DNA of 64,000 nt, taken from the NCBI GenBank assembly GCA_029222685.1, contig JARHVB010000086.1, forward strand, positions 1 through 64,000, written 5' to 3'. A program made the position numbers and the translations under genes. The notes below the pieces were generated by a model. The model saw only the letters and a list, made by a program, of their open reading frames with translations, ran no database searches and was not told the DNA's origin. Position 1 is the first letter of the stretch, and each line of letters begins with the position of its first letter. The DNA is from Terripilifer ovatus. GTDB taxonomy: Bacteria > Pseudomonadota > Alphaproteobacteria > Rhizobiales > Beijerinckiaceae. Shown piece by piece: positions 55,278 through 64,000 of the stretch.

Positions 55278-56090
55278 ATGAAGGAACGGCCTTTCGTCGA
55301 AATCGACCGCGTGTGGATGCGCTACAACGGGACCGGCGGCACCCTGGCGCTGCGCAATGCCTCGCTTACCGTCGAGCGCGAAGAGTTTGTCGCAGTCGTC
55401 GGCCCGTCGGGTTGCGGAAAATCGACGCTGATGCGCCTGGTGACCGGCCTGTGGCCGGCCAGTTCCGGATCAGTCATCGTTGCCGGCAAGGAGGTCGACC
55501 GGCCGCTGTCGATCGCCGGCATGGCGTTCCAGAACCCCACCCTGCTGCCGTGGCGCAGCATTCTCAACAACGTCATGCTGCCGTTCGAAGTGGTGGAGCC
55601 GCATGCCGGACGGCTGCGGCGCGACCGGGCTTCCTATGAAAAGCAATGTCTGGAGCTTCTCGAACTGGTGGGGCTGAAGGGCTTTGAGGCGAAGAACCCC
55701 TGGCAATTGTCGGGCGGCATGCAGCAGCGCGCTTCGCTTTGCCGCGCGCTCATCCATCAGCCGCAATTGCTGATGCTCGACGAACCCTTCGCGGCGCTCG
55801 ACGTCTTCACCCGCGAGGATCTGTGGAGCGTGCTGCAGAATCTGTGGATGGTGCGCAAGCCGACCGTGATCCTCGTCACTCATGACCTGCGCGAAGCGGC
55901 ATTCCTGGCGGATCGTATTCTTGTGATGACGTCGCGACCGGGCCGCATCATGATCGAACGCAAGGTTGAACTGCCGCGTCCGCGCACGACCGAGATGACC
56001 TATACGCCGTATTTCCAGGATCTGGTTCAAGACCTGCGCGGGCATATCGACCGGGCGCGGCAGGGCGAGGAGATGGCGCATGCACACTGA
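55278..56090 (+). CDS. ABC transporter ATP-binding protein, SsuB/TauB type
   Basis: This is the cytoplasmic ATPase of the importer, 270 aa. Walker A is GPSGCGKSTL, the Q-loop is in MAFQNPTLLPWRSI, the signature is LSGGMQQR, Walker B is LLMLDEPFAALD, and the H-loop is in VILVTHDLREA. All are intact. FQNPTLLPWRSI is typical of nitrate/sulfonate/taurine ATPases. Its 3' end overlaps the permease gene by 11 bp. Confidence 0.94.
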   Translation: MKERPFVEIDRVWMRYNGTGGTLALRNASLTVEREEFVAVVGPSGCGKSTLMRLVTGLWPASSGSVIVAGKEVDRPLSIAGMAFQNPTLLPWRSILNNVMLPFEVVEPHAGRLRRDRASYEKQCLELLELVGLKGFEAKNPWQLSGGMQQRASLCRALIHQPQLLMLDEPFAALDVFTREDLWSVLQNLWMVRKPTVILVTHDLREAAFLADRILVMTSRPGRIMIERKVELPRPRTTEMTYTPYFQDLVQDLRGHIDRARQGEEMAHAH

Positions 56091-56979
56091 GGCAGCCGCG
56101 ACCTTCGCCGGCAACATCCCCGGCGGCCAGTCCGCCAGGACCGACGATCCGATGCAGGACGAGGATTTCGCCCGCGACGCAGCCATTGTCGCTGCCGCGG
56201 TCCGCAGGAAGCGGCTGATGCGCGTCCTGCCCTGGCTCGTCATCGCCGGGATGGTCGTGCTGTGGGAAATTGTGGTGCGCGTCTTCGATATTCCCGAATT
56301 CGTGCTGCCGGCGCCAAGCGTCGTAGCACAGAGCATTTCGAAATGGTGGAACCCCATCATCATGAATGCGGGACAGACGCTGAAGACGACTCTGGTCGGC
56401 TTTCTGATGGCTAATCTGCTGGGCCTGACCCTGGGCGTGATCGTCGGCTCGTCAACGCTGGTCTACCACGGACTCTATCCGCTGCTGATCGCCTTCAACA
56501 GCATTCCGAAAGTCGCGGTGGTGCCGATCCTCGTGATCTGGTTCGGCATCGGCACGGCGCCGGCGATCATCACGGCATTCCTGATCAGCTTCTTTCCGAT
56601 CACCGTCAACGTGGCGGCGGGCATCGCTACCGTCGAGCCGGAACTGCGCGACGTACTCCGGGCCCTGGGCGCGCATCCGTTGAAAATCGTCCGCAAGGTC
56701 GGTTTGCCGCGCGCCATGCCGTATTATTTCGCCAGCCTGAAGATCGCGATCACGTCGTCCTTCCTCGGCAGCATTCTGGCGGAAACCGTTGCGGGACAGA
56801 GCGGAATCGGCCATCTGATGATCGTCGCGTCAAGCCGTTTCGAAGTGCCGCTGGTCTTCGCGGGCCTCGTGGTGACGGCAGCCATGAGCGTGACGATGTA
56901 TACGATCGCGACCCTGATCGAGACGCGCACGATCGGCTGGGCGATGCGCAGCCAGGGGGATATGGCGGGCGGCGTCTGA
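56080..56979 (+). CDS. ABC transporter permease, SsuC/TauC type
   Basis: This inner-membrane subunit of the importer has 299 aa and about six hydrophobic helices. The BPD_transp_1 EAA region is LRDVLRALGAHPLKIVRKVGLPRAMPY. ILAETVAGQSGIGHLM near the C-terminus is typical for this subfamily. The N-terminal 40 residues are hydrophilic and acidic. It is translationally coupled to the ATPase gene by an 11-bp overlap. A REP-like sequence follows the stop. Confidence 0.92.
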   Translation: MHTEAAATFAGNIPGGQSARTDDPMQDEDFARDAAIVAAAVRRKRLMRVLPWLVIAGMVVLWEIVVRVFDIPEFVLPAPSVVAQSISKWWNPIIMNAGQTLKTTLVGFLMANLLGLTLGVIVGSSTLVYHGLYPLLIAFNSIPKVAVVPILVIWFGIGTAPAIITAFLISFFPITVNVAAGIATVEPELRDVLRALGAHPLKIVRKVGLPRAMPYYFASLKIAITSSFLGSILAETVAGQSGIGHLMIVASSRFEVPLVFAGLVVTAAMSVTMYTIATLIETRTIGWAMRSQGDMAGGV

Positions 56980-56990
56980 GACCCGAAGCT

Positions 56991-57046
56991 CTCGTCCACT
57001 CCTCGCGATGCGAGGGCCACCTTCTCGCGCAAACAAACGGAAGAAG
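56991..57046. repeat. REP-like palindrome between convergent genes
   Basis: It contains the hairpin CCTCGC-GAT-GCGAGG (57001-57015), followed by GCCACCTTCTCGCGC and GGAAGAAGG. The order of parts matches the sequence at 50249-50298. It lies between the permease stop and the stop of the leftward MHYT gene. Confidence 0.55.
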
Positions 57047-57054
57047 GAAGAATG

Positions 57055-59460
57055 CTAAGCCCGCTGAGCCCGTGTCGCAGATAGATCTTGAACCACATCG
57101 TCGCGAACGTCGCCATGCGTCAAGCTGCGAAAGCTGGCAATGTCGGCGGGGCGCGCCACAAAATAGCCCTGCACTTCCTTGCATTCCTCGTCTCGCAGAA
57201 ACTGCATCTCCGCGCTGGTCTCGACCCCTTCGGCCAGAACCGGCAGACCAAGCCCACGGCCCAAACCCAACACGGCCCTGACAATTGTCGCCGACTGACC
57301 GTTGGAATTGACCGCCCTGACGAATGAACCGTCGATCTTGATCTTATCGAACGGAAAAGCGCGGAGGTTCGAAAGAGACGAATAGCCGGTGCCAAAATCA
57401 TCCATGGCAATGTGAACACCGAGTGTTTTGATCAACCGCAGCGCCGCCAATGCCCGGTTGAAGTCGCGCACCAGCGCCGTTTCCGTAATCTCGAGTTCCA
57501 GCCGGCGCGCGGGTAAACCCGTATCGAGCAAGATCTGATGCACCTCGCTGACAAAATTCGTATTGTATAGCTGTACCGCCGAAACATTAACGGCAACCAT
57601 CAACGGCTTGGTCCAGGTTGCCGCCTCGCGGCAAGCCGTTCGAAGGACCCAGGCTCCGATGTCTATGATTGCATCGCTTTCTTCGGCGATTGGAATAAAA
57701 ACGTCGGGAGATATCTCGCCGCGCAACGGATGCCTCCAACGCAGCAGGGCCTCGAAGCCGATGATCGTGCCATTCTGGATATCTTTCTGAGGCTGGAAGA
57801 CCAACCGTAACTCGTCGCGAGCGATCGCGTGACGCAGATCGTGTTCAATCATTCGACGCTCGCGGACTTCCGCACCCATCCTGGCCTCAAAGAAGCGATA
57901 GGTGTTGCGGCCTTCGGCCTTGGCCCGATAGAGCGCCGTATCGGCATGAATAAGAAGCGTCTGGCGATCCACCGCATCGTCGGGATAAAGTGCGATGCCG
58001 ATGCTCGTCGAAATACTGTTGGTCTCTGGCGCGTCGCTCTTAACGCGCAACGCCTTCAGCACAGCCTCAGCCAGCCGACTGGCCATAGCCGGATTTGTAA
58101 TTTCGGGCACGAGAATGGCGAATTCATCTCCACCCAGACGCGCCATCACCTGGCGACCCGTCAACACCGCCGTAACGCGCGACGCGACGGTTTGAAGGAC
58201 GTTGTCGCCCGCCGCATGGCCGAACAGATCGTTCACTTCCTTAAACCTGTCGAGATCGAGACAGAGCACTGCAAAACTTTCACCAGCGTTCAACGTGGCG
58301 ATTTCCTGGTCGATCCGGGCATTGAAATAGCCGCGATTGGGAAGCGATGTCAGCGGATCATGATGCGCAAGATAGTGGATATGCTCCTCCGCCTCCTTAC
58401 GCGCCTGCAGGTCGCGAACCGCTATGACATGGTGCGGTCTTCCCGCAAAAATGATGGGCCTCAAGATCAACTCGACAGGAGTCGTCGAACCATCAAGCTG
58501 CTGCAGGTTGGTTTCAACCAACTGATTTGAACTAGACAACAGCTTCAAACGCGCGACCTTGTCCGGAAAACAGCTTTCAAGCCGTGCGCCAACGAGATCG
58601 GCGGCTGATAATCCGGTCAGATGAGCAAAACTGGTATTGACGGAAACAATAATTTCTCCGTCGCAGACCAGAAGACCTTCCACAGACGCATTGGCGAGAT
58701 CGCGCATATGGTCAGTTTCAAGTTCGGACCGACGCTTGTCACGGATATCGAGTACGACACCAGCCAGCGCCAGCCCGATAATGGCGAAACTTGCGAGCGC
58801 TACGCCGACGGCCAGCCATCCAGCCGGCAGCGCCGATCGCGAAACCACGATGGTCGGATCGGGGGTAATTGATACCGCTCCCATAGCCGTGAAGTGGTGA
58901 CTGCAAATGGCAAGCGTCAAAAGAACCGCGCCGCCGATCTTCCACTTTTCTTCCTTGCCGTGAAGACCGGCTGGAAGCGCAATCGCGCCGAGCACTCCGC
59001 CAAACACGATCGACGCAACAACGAGAGCGGGATCCCATGAGATGGTTCCCTCGATCTCAAACGCAGCCATGCCGATATAGTGCATCGCCGCAATACCGCC
59101 CGCAACGATGGCGCCGCCAACCCATTGCGCATGCCGCCAATTTGGCACCACCGCCACCGCGAGGCCTATGCCGGTGAGCAGAATTGCCGCGACAAGCGAC
59201 GACATGGTCAGAAGAATATTATAGCCGCTCGGGATTCCTGGCGTGAATGCCAGCATAGCGATGAAGTGCGTTGCCCAGATACCAAACCCGGTCGATATGG
59301 CGGACACGGCGAGCCAGATATCGCGTGTCTGGCCACTCGATTTTTGAGCATGGCGTAACAAGTTGATCGCCGCGTACGAAGCCAAGGCGCAAACCACGGC
59401 CGCCAGGCCGACAAGTTTCAAATCGTGAGCATCGGCAATGCAACTATAGACTTTCAACAT
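57055..59460 (-). CDS. MHYT-PAS-GGDEF-EAL cyclic-di-GMP protein
   Basis: It is an 801-aa membrane sensor/enzyme. The N-terminal MHYT domain has seven hydrophobic helices with three motif copies (ATHFIAM near 63, AMHYIGM 125-131, SHHFTAM near 187), thought to bind a metal and sense a gas or redox change. A PAS domain (about 255-350) follows. The GGDEF domain has an intact motif at 443-447 without an RxxD inhibitory site, and the EAL domain has EAL at 570-572 with DDFGTGYSS. The start is ATG 59460. It stands alone in the operon sense, and the second c-di-GMP gene of the window is at 34085. Confidence 0.9.
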   Translation of the reverse strand: MLKVYSCIADAHDLKLVGLAAVVCALASYAAINLLRHAQKSSGQTRDIWLAVSAISTGFGIWATHFIAMLAFTPGIPSGYNILLTMSSLVAAILLTGIGLAVAVVPNWRHAQWVGGAIVAGGIAAMHYIGMAAFEIEGTISWDPALVVASIVFGGVLGAIALPAGLHGKEEKWKIGGAVLLTLAICSHHFTAMGAVSITPDPTIVVSRSALPAGWLAVGVALASFAIIGLALAGVVLDIRDKRRSELETDHMRDLANASVEGLLVCDGEIIVSVNTSFAHLTGLSAADLVGARLESCFPDKVARLKLLSSSNQLVETNLQQLDGSTTPVELILRPIIFAGRPHHVIAVRDLQARKEAEEHIHYLAHHDPLTSLPNRGYFNARIDQEIATLNAGESFAVLCLDLDRFKEVNDLFGHAAGDNVLQTVASRVTAVLTGRQVMARLGGDEFAILVPEITNPAMASRLAEAVLKALRVKSDAPETNSISTSIGIALYPDDAVDRQTLLIHADTALYRAKAEGRNTYRFFEARMGAEVRERRMIEHDLRHAIARDELRLVFQPQKDIQNGTIIGFEALLRWRHPLRGEISPDVFIPIAEESDAIIDIGAWVLRTACREAATWTKPLMVAVNVSAVQLYNTNFVSEVHQILLDTGLPARRLELEITETALVRDFNRALAALRLIKTLGVHIAMDDFGTGYSSLSNLRAFPFDKIKIDGSFVRAVNSNGQSATIVRAVLGLGRGLGLPVLAEGVETSAEMQFLRDEECKEVQGYFVARPADIASFRSLTHGDVRDDVVQDLSATRAQRA

Positions 59461-59715
59461 GCTGGGCCTCGAATGCCACGGCACGGGAGTGGCTTGAAAT
59501 ATTAGAAAAAAATTACGTAAAGAGTCGTAAATTCATTCATTCGGACTGCTCAAGTATCTCGATTTAACGGCGTTGGCCGCACTCAAAATGGCGGACGCGT
59601 GACTTGAATTGACAACAACAACAGCACCGTACGCTGGCGCTATTTTCACTACGCGTGAAGCTCGCTAGGTTAAAATAAACCACGCCATTGCCATTCAAAA
59701 CCGGCTTCGATAACC

Positions 59716-61098
59716 TCAGGCATCATGGCCGATCACCACGCGCCGCGCCCAGTCCATCGCGGCGGGCGGAACGGCGTTGCGCTCGAACGTCCAGTCCTGC
59801 GGCACGGTGGCGTCGAGCGCCATTTTCGTCGAGACGCCATCGTGCGAGGACGGATCGAGGCGGTTGCAAAATGCGTCGGGCACCATGAACATGTCCCTGT
59901 TCGCCTGGAACCGCGTCGCCAGGGCCCAGAGCACTTCGCCCTCGTCGAACACGTTCACATCGTCGTCCACGGCGACGGCGAGTTTGAGATAAGGATCGAG
60001 GCCGAGCAGCAGCATCAGCGCCTGTCGCGCCTGGCCTTGCGCCGTCTGCTTCATCGACAGATAGGCATGAAAATGCGTGCCCGACTTCGGATAGTTGAGC
60101 GCATGAAGACCTGGCACCATTTCCTTCAGCCGCAGATAGACATGGGCCTCCCTGGCGCTGCGGCCGAGCAGCAGATGTTCGGCTGCATAGCCTGGGATGA
60201 TGTCGTGAAAGATCGGCCTCGCACGTGACGTAATGGCTTTCACGACAAAGACATTGCGGGTCGAACGGTCGGTCGAATAGCCGGTGTATTCACCGTAAGG
60301 ACCCTCGTCCTCCTGCACATCGGCAAGGATCTCGCCCTCGATCACATATTCGGCTTCGGCAGGAACCTCGACATCGATCGTCCTGCATCTGGTCAGCAGC
60401 ACGGGCCGGCCGAGCAGTGCGCCGGCGACCTCGAATTCATCGACATCCTTGGCGACCTTCGCGGCGGCGGCGAGATTGATCGCCGGGTGAACGCCGATGA
60501 CGACGGCAACCTCCAGATTGCGGCCGAGTTGTTTCGCCCGCTGCAGATGCTCCCAGATATGGCCGCGCGAATGCAGGCTGGCGCCGAAGCGGCGCGGGCC
60601 CTTGAGCTGCAGCCGCTGGTAGCTGAGATTGCGCACGCCGGAGTCGGGGTCCTTGCAGACCAGGATGCCGGAGCCGATGTAGCGTCCGGCATCTTTCTCG
60701 AAATGGCGGCTGATCGGCAGCGCCCCCGCATCTACGGCCCCACCTTCGAGAACCACGTCGTGCACCGGGCCGTCGTCGACGACAAGCGCCGGCGTCAGAC
60801 GCCCCTGCGCCCGCGTCCACGCCTCGTTGAAGCCGCCGGGTGCGGCGCCGACCATGGCCGCGATCCGATCGCGGCAGCCGAACACATTGGTGACCACAGG
60901 CCCGGCAAAACCTTTCGGCTGTTCGAGGATGACGACCGGCGCGCGCCCTGACTTTTCCAGTTCGAGCACGAGCGCCGACGGGTTGAAATCGAGATCGACA
61001 GGCTCCGCAATACGCAGGACATCGCTTTCCGGCAGCGCGGCCAGCCAGGTGCGCAGCGAGGGTTCGCCCGTCGCGCTGAGCGTCTTCATATGCTGCAT
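59716..61098 (-). CDS. UbiD-family decarboxylase
   Basis: This is a probable prenylated-FMN-dependent (de)carboxylase of 460 aa. The start is ATG 61098, with GGGAG 6 bases upstream. UbiD family blocks include SLRTWLAALPESDVLRIAEPVDLDF, VHDVVLEGGAVDAGALPI, GVRNLSYQRLQLKGPRRFG, DEGPYGEYTGYSTDR and a C-terminal AALDATVPQDW-like LDATVPQDW. No UbiX-like flavin prenyltransferase gene is in the window. The substrate may be an aromatic or unsaturated acid. The preceding 507 bp separates it from the divergent dipeptide-type transporter operon. Confidence 0.88.
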   Translation of the reverse strand: MQHMKTLSATGEPSLRTWLAALPESDVLRIAEPVDLDFNPSALVLELEKSGRAPVVILEQPKGFAGPVVTNVFGCRDRIAAMVGAAPGGFNEAWTRAQGRLTPALVVDDGPVHDVVLEGGAVDAGALPISRHFEKDAGRYIGSGILVCKDPDSGVRNLSYQRLQLKGPRRFGASLHSRGHIWEHLQRAKQLGRNLEVAVVIGVHPAINLAAAAKVAKDVDEFEVAGALLGRPVLLTRCRTIDVEVPAEAEYVIEGEILADVQEDEGPYGEYTGYSTDRSTRNVFVVKAITSRARPIFHDIIPGYAAEHLLLGRSAREAHVYLRLKEMVPGLHALNYPKSGTHFHAYLSMKQTAQGQARQALMLLLGLDPYLKLAVAVDDDVNVFDEGEVLWALATRFQANRDMFMVPDAFCNRLDPSSHDGVSTKMALDATVPQDWTFERNAVPPAAMDWARRVVIGHDA

Positions 61099-61605
61099 TC
61101 TTTTCTCCCAACCGCTCGCGCCGAACCGCACCTATAAACCTTTATCCGGTCTATACCCCACCGTGCGTCCGTTCGGCGAGCGTCAACCTATTCCCCAGAA
61201 ATGGACCATGAGCGGCGCGGCGGGCAAATGTCCCTGGCCGTCCGCCTGCCAGTCGGCCGCGTTGACCGTGCGATCGCCGGCCTTCGGCCCAGCGCTGCGA
61301 GGCCGGCCAAGCCCGCGTCTCGGCGGGAACAGCCTGGAGAGGTCCAATCGCCTGCGCCAGGAACTTTCCTGAAAAGAACCGACTTGAAATCTTTTCATGC
61401 TCGTCGCCTTTCCAGCGGTCAATGTCTGCCCGATCTGGCGAGCATTTTTCAGGCCAGTTTTGAAGATGGCCGCGATGCATCGCCGGGCCGCGCTACTACA
61501 CGCATAAAGGCAACGGTCCGCTGCCAAATCGGCGTTTGACAGCAACGCTCGCGCGAACGCTACTTTAGTCCAGATCAAAACAGGCGAGGCCTAGCAGGCG
61601 AGGCA
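61099..61605. other. Intergenic region upstream of the peptide-type ABC operon
   Basis: No coding sequence is supported in these 507 bases. Short open frames on both strands show no family resemblance. The only promoter-like signal noted is at 61536-61566. Confidence 0.45.
61536..61566 (+). promoter_or_regulatory. Candidate sigma-70-like promoter of the ABC transporter operon
   Basis: TTGACA (61536-61541, perfect -35) is followed by TACTTT at 61561-61566 (spacing 19) or CTACTT one base earlier (spacing 18). It lies 40 bp before the permease ATG at 61606. Confidence 0.4.
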
Positions 61606-62607
61606 ATGGCAGCTTTCATCGTGCGGCGGATTGGCGAAGGCCTTGCGACCATCCTGGTCGTCGCGCTGATCGCCTTTGCATTGTTCCGCTACGTCGGCGA
61701 TCCGGTCATGAGCATCGCCGGCCCCGATGCCACCCAGAGCGACCGCGACGAATTACGTGAGCAGTTGGGCCTCAACGATGCCGTGCCGGTGCAGTTCATC
61801 CGCTTCGTCGCGCACGCGGCACAGGGCGATTTCGGCTTTTCCTATCGCTCCGCCCGCCCGGTGTCCGGGCTCCTTGCAGAGCGGCTTCCCGCCACGATCG
61901 AGCTGGTCGCGGTAGGCGCGACGCTGTCCCTGCTGCTGGGCACCGGCCTCGGCATCGTGGTGGCGCTCAAACGCAAAAGCGCACTGGCCCGTTCCATCCT
62001 GACGGTCTCATTGTTCGGCGTATGCCTGCCGACGTTCGTCAACGGCATCGTCCTGATCTATCTGTTCTCGGTCACGCTGCACTGGCTGCCGTCATTCGGG
62101 CGTGGCGAAGTCGTGCCTGTCGGCGGTTGGACGACCGGCCTGGCGACATGGAGCGGCCTGCGTTCGCTCATCATGCCGGGCATTACGCTGGCGCTGTTTC
62201 AGCTCGCCATGCTCATCCGTCTCGTCAGTTCGGAGATGACCGACGTGATGCAGACCGACTTCATCCGGTTTTGTCGGGCGCGCGGCCTGCGGCGCGGCAG
62301 CATCCTGTTCCGCCATGGGCTGCGCAACGCCATGATGCCCGTCGTCACCGTGGTCGGGCTCAACATCGGCTCTGTCATTGCATTTTCCGCGATCACCGAA
62401 ACGGTCTTTCAATGGCCGGGCATGAGCCTGCTGTTCATCGATTCGGTTCGCTTCGGCGATATCCCTGTCATGGCCGCCTATCTGGTGCTGGTCGCGACGG
62501 TGTTCGTGCTCATCAACCTGACGGTCGACATCCTGTATTTCTTTATCGACCCGCGCCTTCGTCTCGCCCCTGCAACGGCTGCAGCCCAAGGTCCTGCGAA
62601 TGGCTGA
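61606..62607 (+). CDS. ABC transporter permease, DppB/OppB type
   Basis: This inner-membrane subunit of a peptide/opine/nickel-type importer has 333 aa. The N-terminal helix and motif FIVRRIGEGLATILVVALIAFALFRYVGDP are followed by LGLNDAVPVQFIRFVAHAAQGDFGFS, the characteristic DppB loop. The EAA region is CRARGLRRGSILFRHGLRNAMMP. It overlaps the second permease gene by 8 bp. The order permease-permease-binding protein is a common variant of this operon type. Confidence 0.92.
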   Translation: MAAFIVRRIGEGLATILVVALIAFALFRYVGDPVMSIAGPDATQSDRDELREQLGLNDAVPVQFIRFVAHAAQGDFGFSYRSARPVSGLLAERLPATIELVAVGATLSLLLGTGLGIVVALKRKSALARSILTVSLFGVCLPTFVNGIVLIYLFSVTLHWLPSFGRGEVVPVGGWTTGLATWSGLRSLIMPGITLALFQLAMLIRLVSSEMTDVMQTDFIRFCRARGLRRGSILFRHGLRNAMMPVVTVVGLNIGSVIAFSAITETVFQWPGMSLLFIDSVRFGDIPVMAAYLVLVATVFVLINLTVDILYFFIDPRLRLAPATAAAQGPANG

Positions 62608-63553
62608 CATCGATCTTAAAGCCGATGCAGAAACTCCGTCGCGCCGGCGGTTGCGCATGCCGACTCTGCTGCGGGAATTGTTGCACGCCCCTGCCGCGGC
62701 TGCCGCCGCCGGGGTTCTCATCCTGCTGGCCCTGCTAGCGCTCGCAGCCTCGTGGATCGCCGCGTCCGACCCATTCGATCCCGCCAACGCCAGCTTGATT
62801 GATTCCATGACGCCGCCGGCCTGGCTTTCCGAAGGCTCGATGACCTATCTGCTGGGCACCGACGACCAGGGCCGCGATATCCTATCGACGGTTCTCTACG
62901 GCCTGCGCGTGTCGCTGGCCGTCGGGGCGACATCGGTGCTGGTGTCGATGACGATCGGCGTTTCCATCGGTCTGCTGGCAGGCAGCGCTGGCGGCTGGCT
63001 CGACAGCATTTTCATGCGGATCGTCGACATCCAGCTCACCATTCCCAGCATCCTGCTGGCGCTGATGATCGACGGCGTGGCACGGGTGATGATCTCGCGG
63101 GAACTGCACAGCGAGATCGCGATCTATACGATCATCCTCGCCATCGGCGTTTCCAACTGGCCGCCATTCGCGCGCGTGGCCCGCAGCCGGACGCTCGTCG
63201 AGCGCAACAAGGAATATGTGCAGGCGGCCCGCATCATCGGCGTGGTGCCGGTCAGGATCCTTTTCCGCCACATCCTGCCGAATATCCTGGCGCCGATCCT
63301 GGTCATCGCCACCATCGACCTCGGGCTGGCGATCCTGTCGGAATCCGCCCTGTCCTTTCTCGGCGTCGGCATGCCGCCGACCCAGCCTTCGCTCGGCACC
63401 CTGATCCGGACCGGCGGCAATTTTCTGTTTTCCGGCTCGTGGTGGATTTTCGCGACGCCGGCGCTCGCACTCGTGCTCATCGTGCTGTCGGTCAACGTGT
63501 TCGGCGACTGGCTGCGAGATGCGCTCAACCCGAAACTTCGCAAACGTGTCTGA
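62600..63553 (+). CDS. ABC transporter permease, DppC/OppC type
   Basis: This is the second membrane subunit, 317 aa. YLLGTDDQGRDILSTVLYGLRVSLAVG is the DppC hallmark, followed by the EAA region VQAARIIGVVPVRILFRHILPNILAPI and ALSFLGVGMPPTQPSLGTLI. About six hydrophobic helices are visible. The hydrophilic N-terminal 30 residues and first helix are normal for OppC_N. It is translationally coupled to the first permease. Confidence 0.93.
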   Translation: MADIDLKADAETPSRRRLRMPTLLRELLHAPAAAAAAGVLILLALLALAASWIAASDPFDPANASLIDSMTPPAWLSEGSMTYLLGTDDQGRDILSTVLYGLRVSLAVGATSVLVSMTIGVSIGLLAGSAGGWLDSIFMRIVDIQLTIPSILLALMIDGVARVMISRELHSEIAIYTIILAIGVSNWPPFARVARSRTLVERNKEYVQAARIIGVVPVRILFRHILPNILAPILVIATIDLGLAILSESALSFLGVGMPPTQPSLGTLIRTGGNFLFSGSWWIFATPALALVLIVLSVNVFGDWLRDALNPKLRKRV

Positions 63554-63606
63554 TCTTGGCTCGCCAGTCTTCCTCGCCAGAGGCGCCTCGCACCGTGGGT
63601 TCAAAA

Positions 63607-64000
63607 ATGATCCGAAGCAAAATTACAACAAGCCTGCTCTCGCTCTGCATCACCGCATCGCTGTCCACCATCGCCGGTGCACAGACTTTCCGATGGGCGC
63701 CGCCCGCAAGCGTGGCCACCATGGACCCGCATGCGTCCGGCGACACGACCACCCGCAATATTCTCATCAACGATTATGAAGGCCTGGTCCGGCTCAGCCG
63801 AAAGGCGGAACTCGAACCGGAGCTTGCCGTATCGTGGGAGGCCGTGGAGCCGACCGTCTGGCGCTTCAAGCTGCGCCCCAATGTGACGTTCCACGATGGC
63901 AGTCCGTTTACGGCCGACGACGTGGTGTTTTCATTCAAGCGGGCAACAGCCTCAAGCTCCGATATCCGCTCCAAACTGCGCGCCATCAAGGAAATGCGCA
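63607..64000 (+). CDS. ABC transporter substrate-binding protein, DppA/OppA type (3' end outside window)
   Basis: The first 131 codons of a family 5 solute-binding protein are visible. It begins MIRSKITTSLLSLCITASLSTIAGAQ (signal peptide), then TFRWAPPASVATMDPHASGD, LINDYEGLVRLS, LEPELAVSWEAVEPTVWRFKLRPNVTFHDGSPFTADDVVFSF. The last of these is the hallmark of the family's start. It lies 53 bp after the second permease gene. The window ends in the middle of the gene, so its ligand-binding part is not seen. Confidence 0.9.
   Translation, partial: MIRSKITTSLLSLCITASLSTIAGAQTFRWAPPASVATMDPHASGDTTTRNILINDYEGLVRLSRKAELEPELAVSWEAVEPTVWRFKLRPNVTFHDGSPFTADDVVFSFKRATASSSDIRSKLRAIKEMR

Noticed and set aside
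61151-61605. Short open frames upstream of the peptide-type transporter operon
   Set aside because: Frames on both strands are Arg/Ala/Pro-rich and show no domain; better read as intergenic DNA.

Overview
The window is GC-rich and has the gene content and intergenic palindromes I would expect of an alphaproteobacterium, most likely of the order Hyphomicrobiales. The signs are the glmU-glmS pair, opgGH, many orphan TctC/Bug receptors, urate catabolism through PuuD, and REP-type palindromes between genes. No rRNA, tRNA or CRISPR array was seen. The organism assignment is inference from gene families.

Region 1 (1-25270) is a cell-envelope block. The visible end of one IS110-family copy lies at 1-98 and a complete copy at 23995-25126, in the same orientation. 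Between them lie glmS and glmU (amino-sugar and UDP-GlcNAc supply), opgG and opgH (periplasmic glucans), a membrane protein of unknown function, and a CDP-alcohol phosphatidyltransferase followed by three GT4 glycosyltransferases. Then come a Wza-type export lipoprotein, a degraded MFS gene, and a leftward operon (GT61, GT2, epimerase, CmcI-like protein, hexapeptide acyltransferase). Last is a rightward CDP-sugar operon (rfbF, rfbG, C-methyltransferase, 3,5-epimerase). Together they look like an exopolysaccharide or O-antigen locus.

The most striking object is the complete IS110 copy. Its leader (24007-24171) folds by eye into a 5' stem-loop and two internal-loop hairpins, the layout of an IS621-type bridge RNA. 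The first loop carries CTCATCC and GTTCCTCAG, matching the two halves of the REP palindrome in which the element sits. The second carries ACAGTCGCT, identical to the element's own right end. The insertion also supplies a new stop codon to the upstream epimerase gene.

Region 2 (25295-34071) is a catabolic block: an acyl-CoA synthetase, an Asp/Glu racemase-superfamily protein, a class II aldolase-family protein, an MmgE/PrpD protein and three TctC-type receptors with no membrane partners. Region 3 (34085-37669) holds a GGDEF-EAL protein next to a small molybdopterin-oxidoreductase-fold protein, and a PTPS/QueD-like protein. Region 4 (37759-43569) is another small-molecule cluster: Ldh-type dehydrogenase, LysR, MetE-like protein, TctC receptor, Rieske oxygenase, VOC protein.

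Region 5 (43698-49148) is a urate-degradation locus: puuD, a divergent LysR gene, uraH, a puuE-uraD fusion and an allantoate amidohydrolase. Region 6 (49246-56979) has a DUF3592-like membrane protein, an amidohydrolase, a DOPA-dioxygenase-like protein, a TauD/TfdA dioxygenase, a second Rieske oxygenase and a complete NitT/TauT-type ABC importer. Region 7 (57055-64000) has an MHYT-GGDEF-EAL protein, a UbiD-type decarboxylase and the start of a dipeptide-type ABC transporter operon that runs off the right edge.
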